Source: Actinomycetota bacterium (GTDB taxonomy: Bacteria; Actinomycetota; Actinomycetes; Nanopelagicales; Nanopelagicaceae). From it: DNA of 64,000 nt. Below, one piece after another: positions 7,964 through 16,570 of the stretch. The notes beneath the pieces are model-generated. The model was not told the DNA's origin. It was given only the letters and a program-made list of their open reading frames with translations, and searched no databases. The position numbers and the translations under genes are program-made. The stretch's first letter is position 1. Each line of letters starts with the position of its first letter. The stretch is taken from assembly GCA_016870795.1 (NCBI GenBank), contig VGAJ01000004.1, positions 1 to 64,000 of the forward strand, written 5' to 3'.

Positions 7964-9604
7964 TTGGATTGGTGGTCAAATTCTGCGATTTATCAGGTTT
8001 ACCCACGCTCCTTTCAAGACACTAATGGTGATGGCGAGGGAGATTTAGTTGGCGTAATTTCACGACTTTCTTACCTGAAATCACTTGGCATCGATGCAAT
8101 ATGGCTAAGTCCTTTTTATCTCTCACCAAATAATGATGGTGGCTATGACGTTCAAGATCCAAGAGCGGTTGATCCAAGATTTGGCAGCATGGAAGATGCT
8201 GTTAATTTGATAAAGGCAGCGCATAAATCTGATTTAAGAATCATCGTTGATTTAGTTCCGAATCACTTCTCAACAGAGCATCAGTGGTTCAAGGCAGCTC
8301 TTCAATCGCTGCCTGGATCTTTAGAGCGTTCACGCTTTCATTTCTATGATGGACGAGGTGAAAGTGGAGAGATTCCGCCAAATAATTGGTGCTCAATATT
8401 TGGAGGTCCTGCCTGGAGCAGAGTTAAGGAAGTAGATGGCAAACCTGGCCAGTGGTATCTGCATTTGTTTGATTCCACGCAAGCTGATTTGAATTGGGAA
8501 AACGATGAGGTAAAAAAAGATTTTGAAAAGACGCTTCGCTTTTGGCTTGATAAGGGCGTTGATGGATTTCGAATAGATGTTGCTCATGGATTAGTTAAGG
8601 AAGATATTTTTAGAGATCATAGGGATCCAGAAGGATTGACTAGAGCCCTTCGCCTTGATGTTAGTGATATGGATAGAGTTGAGCGCGAATCACTTCTTGC
8701 TGATGTTCCATTTTTTGATAAAGAGGGAGTTCACGAGATTTATCGCAGTTGGCGAAAAATTCTTGACTCCTACGCAGGTCAGAAGATGAGCGTTGCCGAG
8801 GCATGGGTTCATCCCAGTTCAAGAGCGATGCGTTATGTAAGAAGTGATGAATTGCATCAGATATTTAACTTTGACTTTCTAATCGCGCCCTGGGATTCAG
8901 AATTTCTAGTAAGTGCAATCAATAAAACTCTCTCTGAAGTCGGGCAAGTTGGCGCCTCTCCTACCTGGGTGCTTTCAAATCATGATTCTCCAAGACTTGT
9001 AACAAGGCTGGGACGAGGGCAATTAGGAAGGCAGAGAGCAAGAGCGATGGCGCTTTTAACTCATGGCCTTCCCGGCGGTATTTATATTTATCAGGGCGAG
9101 GAGCTAGGGCTTGAAGATGGCAACCTTGAAGATAAAGATCGCCAGGATCCAGTCTTTTTTAGAACCAAAGGTGTTGATAAAGGGAGAGATGGCGCTCGAA
9201 TTCCAATTCCTTGGAGTTCTCAATTACCAAATTATGGATTCACAACTACAAAACCTTGGTTGCCAATTCCAAGCACTTGGCAAGATCAATGCGTTGAAAC
9301 CCAAGTAGATGCAGATAGCCATCTAACTCTTTATCGCAAGTCACTTCACATGAGAAAACTTTTATCGCGTCAGATAGCGCCATCAAATGGGATTACTTGG
9401 ATTGATACCCCCAAGGGAGTTCTAGCCTTTAGCCGGGGGGATGATTTTTTCCTCTATGCCAACACCACAGGCCAGAGCCTTGAACTTAAACTTGAGAGCG
9501 ATTGCCAGATCATCCTCTCCTCATCGGCTAAGGCTCAGTTAAAGTCAGACACGCTCACCCTGCCCGCTGAGAGCACCGTCTGGCTGGGGAAGATAACAAA
9601 ATAG
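7964..9604 (+). CDS. GH13 alpha-glucosidase (oligo-1,6-glucosidase/trehalose-type)
   Basis: A 546-residue cytoplasmic GH13 enzyme that releases glucose from short alpha-glucosides. Family regions in order are 'IYQVYPRSFQDTNGDGEGDL', 'DLVPNHFS', 'DGFRIDVAHG' (nucleophile Asp), 'SVAEAWV' (acid/base Glu) and 'LSNHDSPR' (third carboxylate). No signal peptide. The start is uncertain: the track uses TTG at 7964 without a ribosome site, while GGAGG at about 7934-7938 is properly spaced for an in-frame ATT at 7946, which would add NSQKAL. It lies 20 bases after the LacI gene, and its product would hydrolyse sugars imported by the ABC system downstream. Confidence 0.92.
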   Translation: MDWWSNSAIYQVYPRSFQDTNGDGEGDLVGVISRLSYLKSLGIDAIWLSPFYLSPNNDGGYDVQDPRAVDPRFGSMEDAVNLIKAAHKSDLRIIVDLVPNHFSTEHQWFKAALQSLPGSLERSRFHFYDGRGESGEIPPNNWCSIFGGPAWSRVKEVDGKPGQWYLHLFDSTQADLNWENDEVKKDFEKTLRFWLDKGVDGFRIDVAHGLVKEDIFRDHRDPEGLTRALRLDVSDMDRVERESLLADVPFFDKEGVHEIYRSWRKILDSYAGQKMSVAEAWVHPSSRAMRYVRSDELHQIFNFDFLIAPWDSEFLVSAINKTLSEVGQVGASPTWVLSNHDSPRLVTRLGRGQLGRQRARAMALLTHGLPGGIYIYQGEELGLEDGNLEDKDRQDPVFFRTKGVDKGRDGARIPIPWSSQLPNYGFTTTKPWLPIPSTWQDQCVETQVDADSHLTLYRKSLHMRKLLSRQIAPSNGITWIDTPKGVLAFSRGDDFFLYANTTGQSLELKLESDCQIILSSSAKAQLKSDTLTLPAESTVWLGKITK

Positions 9605-9709
9605 TTAGTATTTACGGCCCGTTTACAGAGGCTAACTATTGCTTGGCAGGGGGCCCCAGAGAAAGATGCGCTCTAACCTCCTCAGAGAAATCTGTGGAAC
9701 TTCTATGGT

Positions 9710-9721
9710 CCTTTCGAAAGG
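9710..9721. promoter_or_regulatory. Perfect CG-centred palindrome (possible LacI-family operator) at the binding-protein ribosome site
   Basis: CCTTTCGAAAGG is a 12-base perfect palindrome centred on CG, the usual symmetry of LacI-family operators, and it overlaps the AAAGGGGAA ribosome site 10 bases before the ATG of the sugar-binding protein. Binding here would be compatible with repression by the adjacent LacI gene. The 126-base intergenic stretch otherwise holds only a GTTTACAG motif near 9621. Confidence 0.4.
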
Positions 9722-9730
9722 GGAAACTAT

Positions 9731-11083
9731 ATGACCGCATCATTGCGGCGTCGTCGACTTCTGTTGGCGACTTCTTTATTCGCAGCGCTATCACTTGTAT
9801 TAAGCGCATGCTCCAGCTCAGACGATTCTGCTGGTGGCGCAAATTGTGATGCCTACGAAGCGTATCAAGGCTTTGACGGAACAGAGGTAGAAATTTATTC
9901 CTCAATCCGTAGCCCAGAGGCAGAGATTTATCAAGAATCATTTGCCGAATTTGAAGAGTGCACTGGCATCACAATCAATTGGAATGGAACTGCTGAATTT
10001 GAAGCACAACTTCCAGTTCGTGTTGAAGGTGGCACAGCTCCAGATCTTGCAGTCTTCCCACAACCAGGTCTACTAAAGGCGATGGTTGCTACTGGAAAGA
10101 TGTTCCCTGCAACAAGTGATGTATCAGCTAATGCAGATGAATTCTATGGAGCAGATTGGAAGGCATATGGAACCGTTGATGGAACCTTCTATGCCGCTCC
10201 ACTTGGTGCAAACGTAAAGTCATTCGTCTGGTATTCACCAAAGACATTTGCTGATAACGGATGGACAATTCCAACAACTTGGCCAGAGTTACTCGCTCTC
10301 TCTGACAAGATTGCAGCAGAAGGCAAAGTTCAACCATGGTGCGTTGGCTTTGGCTCTGGAGATGCAACAGGTTGGGTTGGAACTGACTGGATGGAAGACA
10401 TCATGCTTCGCGTTAATGACGCAGCAACATATGATGCTTGGGTTAATCACACTATGCCATTTAATGATCCAAAGGTCGCAGCAGTTCTTAAAGAAGCCGG
10501 TAAGGTTCTAAAGAATGCTAAGTACGTAGGAAATGTTTCAGCAATTGCCACAACTACCTTCCAAGAGGGTGGAGCTGGAATTGTTGATGGATCCTGCGCA
10601 ATGCACCGCCAAGCTTCATTTATCGGTGGAATTCTCTCCGCTGATTACGGCGCAACCATTGTTACTCCAGACGACACTGATGTTGAAGGCGGAATAACTA
10701 CCTTCTACTTCCCAGGTGTGACTGCTGATCAACGCCCTGCCCTTGGTGGCGGAGAGTTCGTTGGCGCATTCTCAGATCGCGGTGAAGTTGGAGCAGTTCA
10801 GCTTTACCTAACATCTCCTGAATGGAATAACAAGAAGGCAGCACTTGGTGGCTGGTTCTCAGCTAACAAGGGTCTAGATACTGCAAATGTTGCAGATCCA
10901 GTAAATAAGAATGCGGTTGAAATTCTCAAGAATGCAACCATCTTCCGTTTTGATGGATCAGATGCAATGCCTGCAGCTGTTGGTGCCGGTTCATTCTGGA
11001 AAGAAATGACTGCTTGGGTTGCAGAGAACAAGTCCGATAAGGCTGTTCTTGATGCAATCGAGAAGTCCTGGCCTAAGTCTTAA
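9731..11083 (+). CDS. ABC sugar-binding lipoprotein, alpha-glucoside (AglE) type
   Basis: A 450-residue extracellular solute-binding protein. The signal peptide is basic then hydrophobic and ends in a lipobox, 'LSAC', with the lipidated Cys near residue 27, followed by a Ser/Asp-rich linker. The mature part ('VEIYSSIRSPEAEIYQESF', 'GTAPDLAVFPQPG', 'PLGANVKSFVWYSP') resembles the AglE-type binding proteins of alpha-glucoside transporters. A strong AAAGGGG ribosome site precedes it. It is separated from the permease genes by a strong hairpin, which typically raises its expression over the permeases. Confidence 0.9.
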   Translation: MTASLRRRRLLLATSLFAALSLVLSACSSSDDSAGGANCDAYEAYQGFDGTEVEIYSSIRSPEAEIYQESFAEFEECTGITINWNGTAEFEAQLPVRVEGGTAPDLAVFPQPGLLKAMVATGKMFPATSDVSANADEFYGADWKAYGTVDGTFYAAPLGANVKSFVWYSPKTFADNGWTIPTTWPELLALSDKIAAEGKVQPWCVGFGSGDATGWVGTDWMEDIMLRVNDAATYDAWVNHTMPFNDPKVAAVLKEAGKVLKNAKYVGNVSAIATTTFQEGGAGIVDGSCAMHRQASFIGGILSADYGATIVTPDDTDVEGGITTFYFPGVTADQRPALGGGEFVGAFSDRGEVGAVQLYLTSPEWNNKKAALGGWFSANKGLDTANVADPVNKNAVEILKNATIFRFDGSDAMPAAVGAGSFWKEMTAWVAENKSDKAVLDAIEKSWPKS

Positions 11084-11133
11084 AAAGACTTCGGTATCTC
11101 AAGGAGCCTAAAAGCTTCTGAGAAGTAGTAGTT

Positions 11134-11174
11134 GTAAGGGGTGTAGCACTTAGAAAAGTTGCTACACCCCTTAC
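11134..11174 (+). terminator. Strong intercistronic hairpin between binding protein and permease genes
   Basis: A perfect 15-bp inverted repeat (GTAAGGGGTGTAGCA at 11134-11148 and its complement at 11160-11174) with an 11-base loop. There is no T-run after it, so it is more likely a processing or attenuating hairpin that protects the upstream mRNA than a full terminator. The 176-base gap contains nothing else I recognise except a GGGGGAG ribosome site for the next gene. Confidence 0.65.
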
Positions 11175-11259
11175 GCAAAGTATCGCGCTTTGCAATAATG
11201 TTTATAGAAGTTATCAGAATTACGGCAGGGATTAATCACTCAGGGGGAGTTGAGGCTTG

Positions 11260-12261
11260 ATGCTTGAGTTAGCAGCACGCCAATCTCAACTCGAACAGGC
11301 TGCCTCAAAGCTAACTGGGCTTGTAATTACAGTTATTGTCTTTGCAATATTTGTCAGCCTTGCTTTTTACTTAGCAGAAAGAACTTCAGAGCGCGTTCAG
11401 AGATATGTTAAGTACTTCCTTTTTCTTGCCCCAGCGCTAATTTTCCTTTTTATAGGCTTGATAGCCCCTGCTATCAGAACACTTTATCTATCTTTCAGGG
11501 ATGCAAGAGGAGATAACTTTGTTGGTTTAGAGAATTACATCTGGGCCTTTACCCAACCCGAAATTCTTCAGATTTTGCGAAATACGGGTATTTGGATGGT
11601 TATCGCTCCCATTGCCTCAACTTCTCTTGGATTAACCATTGCAGTGCTTACAGATCGGATGAAGAGGCCTGGGTTAGTTAAATCTTTGATTTTTATGCCA
11701 ATGGCAATCTCATTTGTTGGAGCCGGAATTATCTGGAAATTTGTCTATCAATTTCAACCAAATGATCGAGTTGCTGAAATTGGTCTACTTAGCCAGATAG
11801 CTGAGTGGTTAGGTTTTGTTCCAACGAATTGGATATTAACCGCGCCCTTAAACACCTTCTTACTAATCGTGGTATTTGTATGGATTCAGACTGGCTTTGC
11901 CATGGTGATTCTCTCTGCCGCAATCAAGGCAATCCCTGAGGAGATATTGGAAGCATCGATGCTTGATGGAGCAAGCGGCTGGAAGAGATTTGGAAAAGTA
12001 ACAGTGCCTATGATTCGAGGAACCATCATCGTGGTGTTAAGCACAATTACTATTGGGGCTCTTAAAGTCTTTGACATCATCAGAACTATGACTGGTGGAA
12101 ACTTTAAAACCAGCGTTATAGCCAATGAGATGTATAACCAGTCTTTTAGAGCGCTTAATTATGGAACTGGAAGCGCCCTAGCAATCATTTTATTCCTTGG
12201 AGTTATTCCATTAGTTGCCTATAACGTGATGCATCTGCGACGTGAGAGATCGGAGCGGTGA
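11260..12261 (+). CDS. ABC sugar transporter permease, AglF-like
   Basis: About 333 residues; I prefer the ATG at 11260 (GGGGGAG 10 bases upstream) over the TTG at 11257. An N-terminal hydrophobic segment ('GLVITVIVFAIFVSLAFYLA') precedes the MalF-type core with about six more membrane helices. The EAA loop that contacts the ATPase is 'EEILEASMLDGASGWKRFGKVTVPMI'. It is the first of two paired permeases for the glucoside transporter, and its stop overlaps the next start. No ATP-binding subunit is in the cluster, so a shared MsiK/UgpC-type ATPase encoded elsewhere is likely. Confidence 0.9.
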   Translation: MLELAARQSQLEQAASKLTGLVITVIVFAIFVSLAFYLAERTSERVQRYVKYFLFLAPALIFLFIGLIAPAIRTLYLSFRDARGDNFVGLENYIWAFTQPEILQILRNTGIWMVIAPIASTSLGLTIAVLTDRMKRPGLVKSLIFMPMAISFVGAGIIWKFVYQFQPNDRVAEIGLLSQIAEWLGFVPTNWILTAPLNTFLLIVVFVWIQTGFAMVILSAAIKAIPEEILEASMLDGASGWKRFGKVTVPMIRGTIIVVLSTITIGALKVFDIIRTMTGGNFKTSVIANEMYNQSFRALNYGTGSALAIILFLGVIPLVAYNVMHLRRERSER

Positions 12262-13184
12262 TGGCAAAGGCGATAAAGCAAGGCAAAGTAGAAGTAGTTA
12301 AAAGCCATCTAAGCTCTCCCTGGGCTAGCTTTGTAGCGATTTTGGTGGCAGTTCTTTGGACAATTCCTACCTTTGGTCTATTTGTTACATCCTTAAGACC
12401 TCAGACAGGAATCAACTCATCTGGTTGGTGGACTGTACTTACCAAGCCAGAATTTACTCTTGAGAATTACAGCAGAGTCTTATTTGAAGGTCGCGGCGCA
12501 ACTCCTCCTTTGAGTCAATACTTTGTAAATACCTTTGCCATTGTTATCCCATCAACAATTATTCCAATAACAATTGCAATCTTTGCTGCTTATGCCATTG
12601 CTTGGTTTGACTTTAGGGGAAGAAATTTTATTTTCTTTGGAATCTTTGCTCTCCAAGTAATTCCACTTCAGATGTCTCTAATTCCTCTGCTACAGCTCTT
12701 TTCAGGAGGACTTCATATTGGAAGCGTTACTATAATTCCAAGTTTTGGCATTACTGGAACCTTTATTCCAATATGGCTAGCTCACACTATGTTTGGACTT
12801 CCGCTGGCGATATTTCTGCTCCATAACTTTATTGCGCAATTGCCGAGAGAGTTAATGGAGGCAGCAAGGGTTGATGGCGCAGATTACTTCAAACTCTTTA
12901 GGCAAATAGTGCTGCCACTTAGCATTCCAGCAATTGCCTCCTTTGCAATCTTCCAATTTCTATGGGTTTGGAATGATTTACTTGTTGCTCTTACATTTGG
13001 TGGCGGCAAACGTGAAATTGCTCCTCTTATGGTCAGACTTGCTGAGATGACTGGAACTAGAGGGGGAGATTGGGAGTTATTAACAGCAGGCGCTTTCGTT
13101 TCTATATTGGTGCCGGTAGCTGTTTTCTTTGCGCTACAGAGATATTTTGTGCGCGGATTGCTCGCTGGATCTGTTAAGGGATAG
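12261..13184 (+). CDS. ABC sugar transporter permease, AglG-like
   Basis: About 307 residues from the ATG at 12261, which overlaps the previous stop (TGATG); the track begins one GTG codon earlier. It has six predicted membrane helices, beginning 'WASFVAILVAVLWTIPTFGLFV', and an EAA loop 'RELMEAARVDGADYFKLFRQIVLPL'. It is the MalG-type partner of the preceding permease. It ends the recognisable transporter set; the next gene is 42 bases away and may have its own promoter. Confidence 0.9.
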   Translation: MAKAIKQGKVEVVKSHLSSPWASFVAILVAVLWTIPTFGLFVTSLRPQTGINSSGWWTVLTKPEFTLENYSRVLFEGRGATPPLSQYFVNTFAIVIPSTIIPITIAIFAAYAIAWFDFRGRNFIFFGIFALQVIPLQMSLIPLLQLFSGGLHIGSVTIIPSFGITGTFIPIWLAHTMFGLPLAIFLLHNFIAQLPRELMEAARVDGADYFKLFRQIVLPLSIPAIASFAIFQFLWVWNDLLVALTFGGGKREIAPLMVRLAEMTGTRGGDWELLTAGAFVSILVPVAVFFALQRYFVRGLLAGSVKG

Positions 13185-13225
13185 CACCTTTTATTTAATT
13201 TGATTGCAGTGGCATACTGCTACCC

Positions 13226-14374
13226 ATGGCCGAAGTTGTTAGAGCCCCTGGGCTAAATGAGCTAAGAGGCCGCAAGAGCGCTAAGTGGCGATTTTTCCCC
13301 AGCGATGTTCTGCCCCTACCAGTTGCTGAAATGGATTTCCCGATAGCAGAACCAATTAAGCAAGCACTTCATGACATGGTTAATCGCTCTGATACGGGCT
13401 ATTTAGGTCCGATGCCAGAGCTATTTGAAGCATTTTCTAAGTTTGCAGATACGCGTTGGGGATGGAAAGTTGATCCTGCACATATTCGCACCGCAACTGA
13501 TGCTGGAGTTGCAGCAGTTGAAGTAATTCGAACTCTATTAAAGCCTGGCGAGAAACTGATGGTTAATTCTCCAGTTTATGAAAATTTCTGGACCTGGCCT
13601 AAAGAAGTTAGTGCAACCTTAGTTGATGTTCCACTAAAGCAAGAGGGAGAGAGTTACTGGCTTGATTTAGATGGTATTGAACGAGAATATAAAGCTGGAG
13701 TAAAAGTTCATCTGCTCTGCCATCCACACAATCCAGTAGGAGTTATCTTTGAAAAAGAAGTGCTAGTAACGCTTGCTTCATTGGCTAAAAAATATGGTGT
13801 TGTAATTTTAAGCGATGAAATCCATGCACCACTTGTCTATAAAGGACGCGATTTTCAACCCTTTATGGCCATTAGTGATGATGCCCGCGAAGTATGTGTG
13901 GCTATCTCTGGCTCTGGAAAAGCCTTTAATCTAGCTGGACTTAAATGCGCTCTAATCATTACAGGATCAGATGAGCTAAAGCAGCGAATTAACGCAATGC
14001 CTGAATCTGTTGGCTATCGAGCCTCAATATTTGGAGCAGTTGCAACAGCTGCTGGCTTTAGTCAATCAATTGATTGGTTAGATGGTGTCATTGCAACACT
14101 TGAGGAGAATAAGGTTTTGATCAGGAATCTAATTGATAGCAAGATTCCCTCGATTACCTATCGAGAGCCTGACTTTAGCTATTTGGCCTGGCTTGATCTC
14201 TCTGCTCTTAATTTAGGAGATGACCCGGCCAAGCATCTTTTGGAGAGAGGAAAGGTAGCTTTCAAAGGTGGTTATATGTATGGGCCAAACCATAAGCAAT
14301 ATATTCGCTTTAACTTTGGAACCAGCCCTGAGATTATTACTGAGGCATTTGATCGCATCCTTAAATCTCTATGA
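13226..14374 (+). CDS. PLP-dependent C-S lyase, PatB/MalY family
   Basis: A 382-residue fold-type I enzyme. 'HPHNPVG' and 'LSDEIHAPLVYKG' are the cofactor-binding motifs of the MalY/PatB branch, and the Schiff-base lysine is in 'SGSGKAFNLAGLKCA'. Family members cleave cystathionine or other cysteine S-conjugates to pyruvate, ammonia and a thiol. It shows no similarity of purpose to the sugar locus upstream. A CATACT box 7 bases before the ATG without a ribosome site suggests a leaderless mRNA. It overlaps the next gene by 4 bases (ATGA). Confidence 0.88.
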   Translation: MAEVVRAPGLNELRGRKSAKWRFFPSDVLPLPVAEMDFPIAEPIKQALHDMVNRSDTGYLGPMPELFEAFSKFADTRWGWKVDPAHIRTATDAGVAAVEVIRTLLKPGEKLMVNSPVYENFWTWPKEVSATLVDVPLKQEGESYWLDLDGIEREYKAGVKVHLLCHPHNPVGVIFEKEVLVTLASLAKKYGVVILSDEIHAPLVYKGRDFQPFMAISDDAREVCVAISGSGKAFNLAGLKCALIITGSDELKQRINAMPESVGYRASIFGAVATAAGFSQSIDWLDGVIATLEENKVLIRNLIDSKIPSITYREPDFSYLAWLDLSALNLGDDPAKHLLERGKVAFKGGYMYGPNHKQYIRFNFGTSPEIITEAFDRILKSL

Positions 14375-15912
14375 AGAGATATGACGCGGTAGTCATTGGC
14401 AGTGGTCATAACGGCCTGGTTGCAGCTTGCTATCTAGCGAAAGCTGGAAAGAGCGTTTTAGTTCTGGAGAAAAGCGCCTCACTCGGGGGAGCAACAACGA
14501 GTGTTAAGGCATTTAAAGGAGTTGATGCCAAACTCTCTAGATATTCATATTTAGTCTCACTACTACCAGATCAAATCGTTAAAGATTTATCACTTGATTT
14601 TGAAACTATTGGCCGAAAAGTATCTTCCTATACCCCCTACTTTGATGGTGAGAGTGATAAGGGGCTATTGATTAATTCAGAGTTTGATCAAGAAAGTAGA
14701 GATTCACTCTCTGAGCTAACAGAAAGTGATGATGAAGCAATCGCTTGGGAGAACTTCTATCAATCTATTAAGGAGTTTGCTGAAGTAGTTGCCCCAACTA
14801 TGTTAAAGCCAGTACCAACAGAGTCAGAGATAAAGGAGTTGGTAGATCCACTTACCTGGATAGAGCTCGTTGAAAATACCTTAGCTCAGAGCCTGTACGA
14901 TAATTTCTTCGATGATTTAGTAAAAGGTGTAGTCCTTACCGATGGGCTTATCGGCACCTTTACTAGCGCTGATGATCACCTGGCTAATAAGTGCTTTATC
15001 TATCATGTTATTGGAAACTTAAGCGGGCAGTGGCGAGTTCCCAAAGGCGGGATGGGCGTTCTAGTGGATCAACTGCTAATTAGGGCCAAGCAACTAGGTG
15101 TTGAAATAGCTGCTAGCCAAGAGGTTACTTCAATTACTCAAGGTGATAATCATCTACTGATTAAGACGATAGATGGGCAGAGCTATGAAGCAAGAGTTGC
15201 GCTAGCAAATTGCGCCCCTACGGTATTAGAGAAGATCACTGACTTTAAGGCGCCACCACTTCGAGATGGTTCGCAGGTGAAGATAAATATGGTTTTGAAA
15301 GAGCTACCAAAGCTAAAAAGTGGCGTTGATCCAAAAGTAGCCTTCGCTGGAACATTTCATGTAAATGAGAGCTACTTTGAATTAGAGCAGGCTTTTGCTC
15401 AAGCAAGACTTGGTCAAATTCCAGATGTCATTCCCTCCGAGCTTTACTGTCATACCCTCACTGATCCAACAATTCTTCATCCAGATTTGATAGCTGCTGG
15501 ATATCAAAGCCTTACTCTCTTTGCCTTGCATCTTCCAGCCTCACTCTTTGATAACGAGCATGACCGGATTAAGGCTGAGGTGAGTAAGAGAATTTTGGAT
15601 GGTTTTAGCCAGTACCTGGAGAGGCCAATTGAGAGTTATCTAGCTAAAGATAGTGACGGCCATCTCTGTATTGAGGTTAAAACCCCGCAAGAGTTAGAAA
15701 AAGAGCTTGGACTACCCAGAGGCAATATCTTTCATAGCGATCTCGAATTTCCTTGGAAGCAGGATGCGGATAGCAGAAAGTGGGGAGTTGAAACTAATTC
15801 AGAGCGAATTTTCCTAGCCGGTGCTGGTGCGCTTCGTGGCGGTGGGGTTAGTGGAATTGCTGGACATAACGCTGCTATGGCTGCGTTGGAAACTTTAGCA
15901 AAGCTGCCATAG
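14371..15912 (+). CDS. FAD-dependent oxidoreductase, CrtI/PYROXD2-like
   Basis: A 513-residue flavoprotein of the phytoene desaturase/amine oxidase superfamily. The N-terminal FAD site is 'AVVIGSGHNGLVAACYLAKAGKSVLVLE', followed by 'GGATTSV', and the C-terminal FAD motif is 'IFLAGAGALRGGGVSGIAG'. It resembles the PYROXD2-type branch more than true phytoene desaturases, and no carotenoid genes are near, so the substrate is unknown. Coupled by ATGA overlap to the C-S lyase gene, which suggests co-expression. Confidence 0.82.
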   Translation: MKRYDAVVIGSGHNGLVAACYLAKAGKSVLVLEKSASLGGATTSVKAFKGVDAKLSRYSYLVSLLPDQIVKDLSLDFETIGRKVSSYTPYFDGESDKGLLINSEFDQESRDSLSELTESDDEAIAWENFYQSIKEFAEVVAPTMLKPVPTESEIKELVDPLTWIELVENTLAQSLYDNFFDDLVKGVVLTDGLIGTFTSADDHLANKCFIYHVIGNLSGQWRVPKGGMGVLVDQLLIRAKQLGVEIAASQEVTSITQGDNHLLIKTIDGQSYEARVALANCAPTVLEKITDFKAPPLRDGSQVKINMVLKELPKLKSGVDPKVAFAGTFHVNESYFELEQAFAQARLGQIPDVIPSELYCHTLTDPTILHPDLIAAGYQSLTLFALHLPASLFDNEHDRIKAEVSKRILDGFSQYLERPIESYLAKDSDGHLCIEVKTPQELEKELGLPRGNIFHSDLEFPWKQDADSRKWGVETNSERIFLAGAGALRGGGVSGIAGHNAAMAALETLAKLP

Positions 15913-15915
15913 AAT
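15886..15915 (+). promoter_or_regulatory. Predicted promoter giving a leaderless small-ORF transcript
   Basis: TTGGAA (15886-15891), an 18-base spacer and TAGAAT (15910-15915) lie inside and just past the end of the oxidoreductase gene. The ATG at 15922 is only 6 bases beyond the -10 box and lacks a ribosome site. Confidence 0.5.
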
Positions 15916-15921
15916 TAAGCC

Positions 15922-16071
15922 ATGTTTAAAGCAATCAGAAGAATTACAGCGCTCGTTGCTTTAATTGCTGTTGCTATAAAAGGCGCTCTCTCATTCTTAT
16001 CTTGGGTTGAAAAACAAGAAGATGTTGAAGCGGTTTGGTCCGAAGACGAGGATTTAGAAGAAGCTTTCTAG
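15922..16071 (+). CDS. Small membrane-associated protein, 49 aa, unknown function
   Basis: Too short for the ORF track. It encodes a 49-residue peptide: a basic N-terminus (MFKAIRRI), one hydrophobic helix ('TALVALIAVAIKGALSFL') and a very acidic tail ('DVEAVWSEDEDLEEAF'). This amphipathic, charge-polarised plan is typical of small single-helix membrane proteins. A good promoter stands just upstream and its stop overlaps the GTG of the next membrane-protein gene (TAGTG), which supports it being real. I know no family for it. Confidence 0.6.
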   Translation: MFKAIRRITALVALIAVAIKGALSFLSWVEKQEDVEAVWSEDEDLEEAF

Positions 16072-16451
16072 TGAGCGATACTTATATTCCTGGAACTTGT
16101 AATCTAGGCAAAGCCGAAGTTCGTAGCCGCCAAATAGTTGCACTTGTTGGTCTTGTTGCAACATTGATTCTGGCAACCGGCTTAATTGCTAGCTCTGCCC
16201 CTCAAGCCTCAGGTTTAACTCTCTTTGCCCCACTTATGGTCTTTGCTGTCGGCTTTATTCAATCCAGAAGAAAATTCTGTCTTGCCTATGGCCTTGCTGG
16301 AACTTTCAACTTGGGAAAACTCGGTCAGATTTCAAAGGTCGCAAATCCAGAAGATAAAGCTGCTGATCGCAAAACCGCTCTTTCAATCCTTGCTCAAGCA
16401 ACAGCGCTAGCGCTAGGCCTAACTGGAGCAATTACTCTCCTGCTGCTGTAA
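16071..16451 (+). CDS. Small integral membrane protein, unknown function
   Basis: I place the start at the GTG at 16071, giving about 126 residues (MSDTYIPGTCNLGK...), because it overlaps the preceding stop; the track's 12-residue extension is in the small ORF's coding region. About three membrane helices are visible: 'IVALVGLVATLILATGLI', 'LTLFAPLMVFAVGFI' and a final 'ALALGLTGAITLLLL'. The motif G-T-C/F-N-L-G-K occurs twice, before the first helix and between the second and third, with conserved-looking cysteines. I do not recognise the family. Confidence 0.65.
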   Translation: MSDTYIPGTCNLGKAEVRSRQIVALVGLVATLILATGLIASSAPQASGLTLFAPLMVFAVGFIQSRRKFCLAYGLAGTFNLGKLGQISKVANPEDKAADRKTALSILAQATALALGLTGAITLLLL

Positions 16452-16521
16452 AAAATTCAGGCTTAATTCTCAGTTAATTCCTGAGGATAGCTCTTGCCTG
16501 CGCTGCAGAGATAGGAGTACG

Positions 16522-16549
16522 TTGGCATAGTTACAAGCTTGATTATGCT
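16522..16549 (+). promoter_or_regulatory. Predicted promoter upstream of the HPF-like gene
   Basis: TTGGCA (16522-16527), a 16-base spacer and TATGCT (16544-16549) lie about 20 bases before the ATG of the HPF-like gene, which has a TTAGGAGAG ribosome site. The 119-base intergenic stretch otherwise shows nothing. Confidence 0.42.
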
Positions 16550-16570
16550 CTAGCGATCGTTAGGAGAGCG

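Noticed and set aside
9636-9941. Several ORFs around 9.6-9.9 kb on both strands
   Set aside because: They overlap the promoter and signal peptide of the binding-protein gene in other frames and have no family features.
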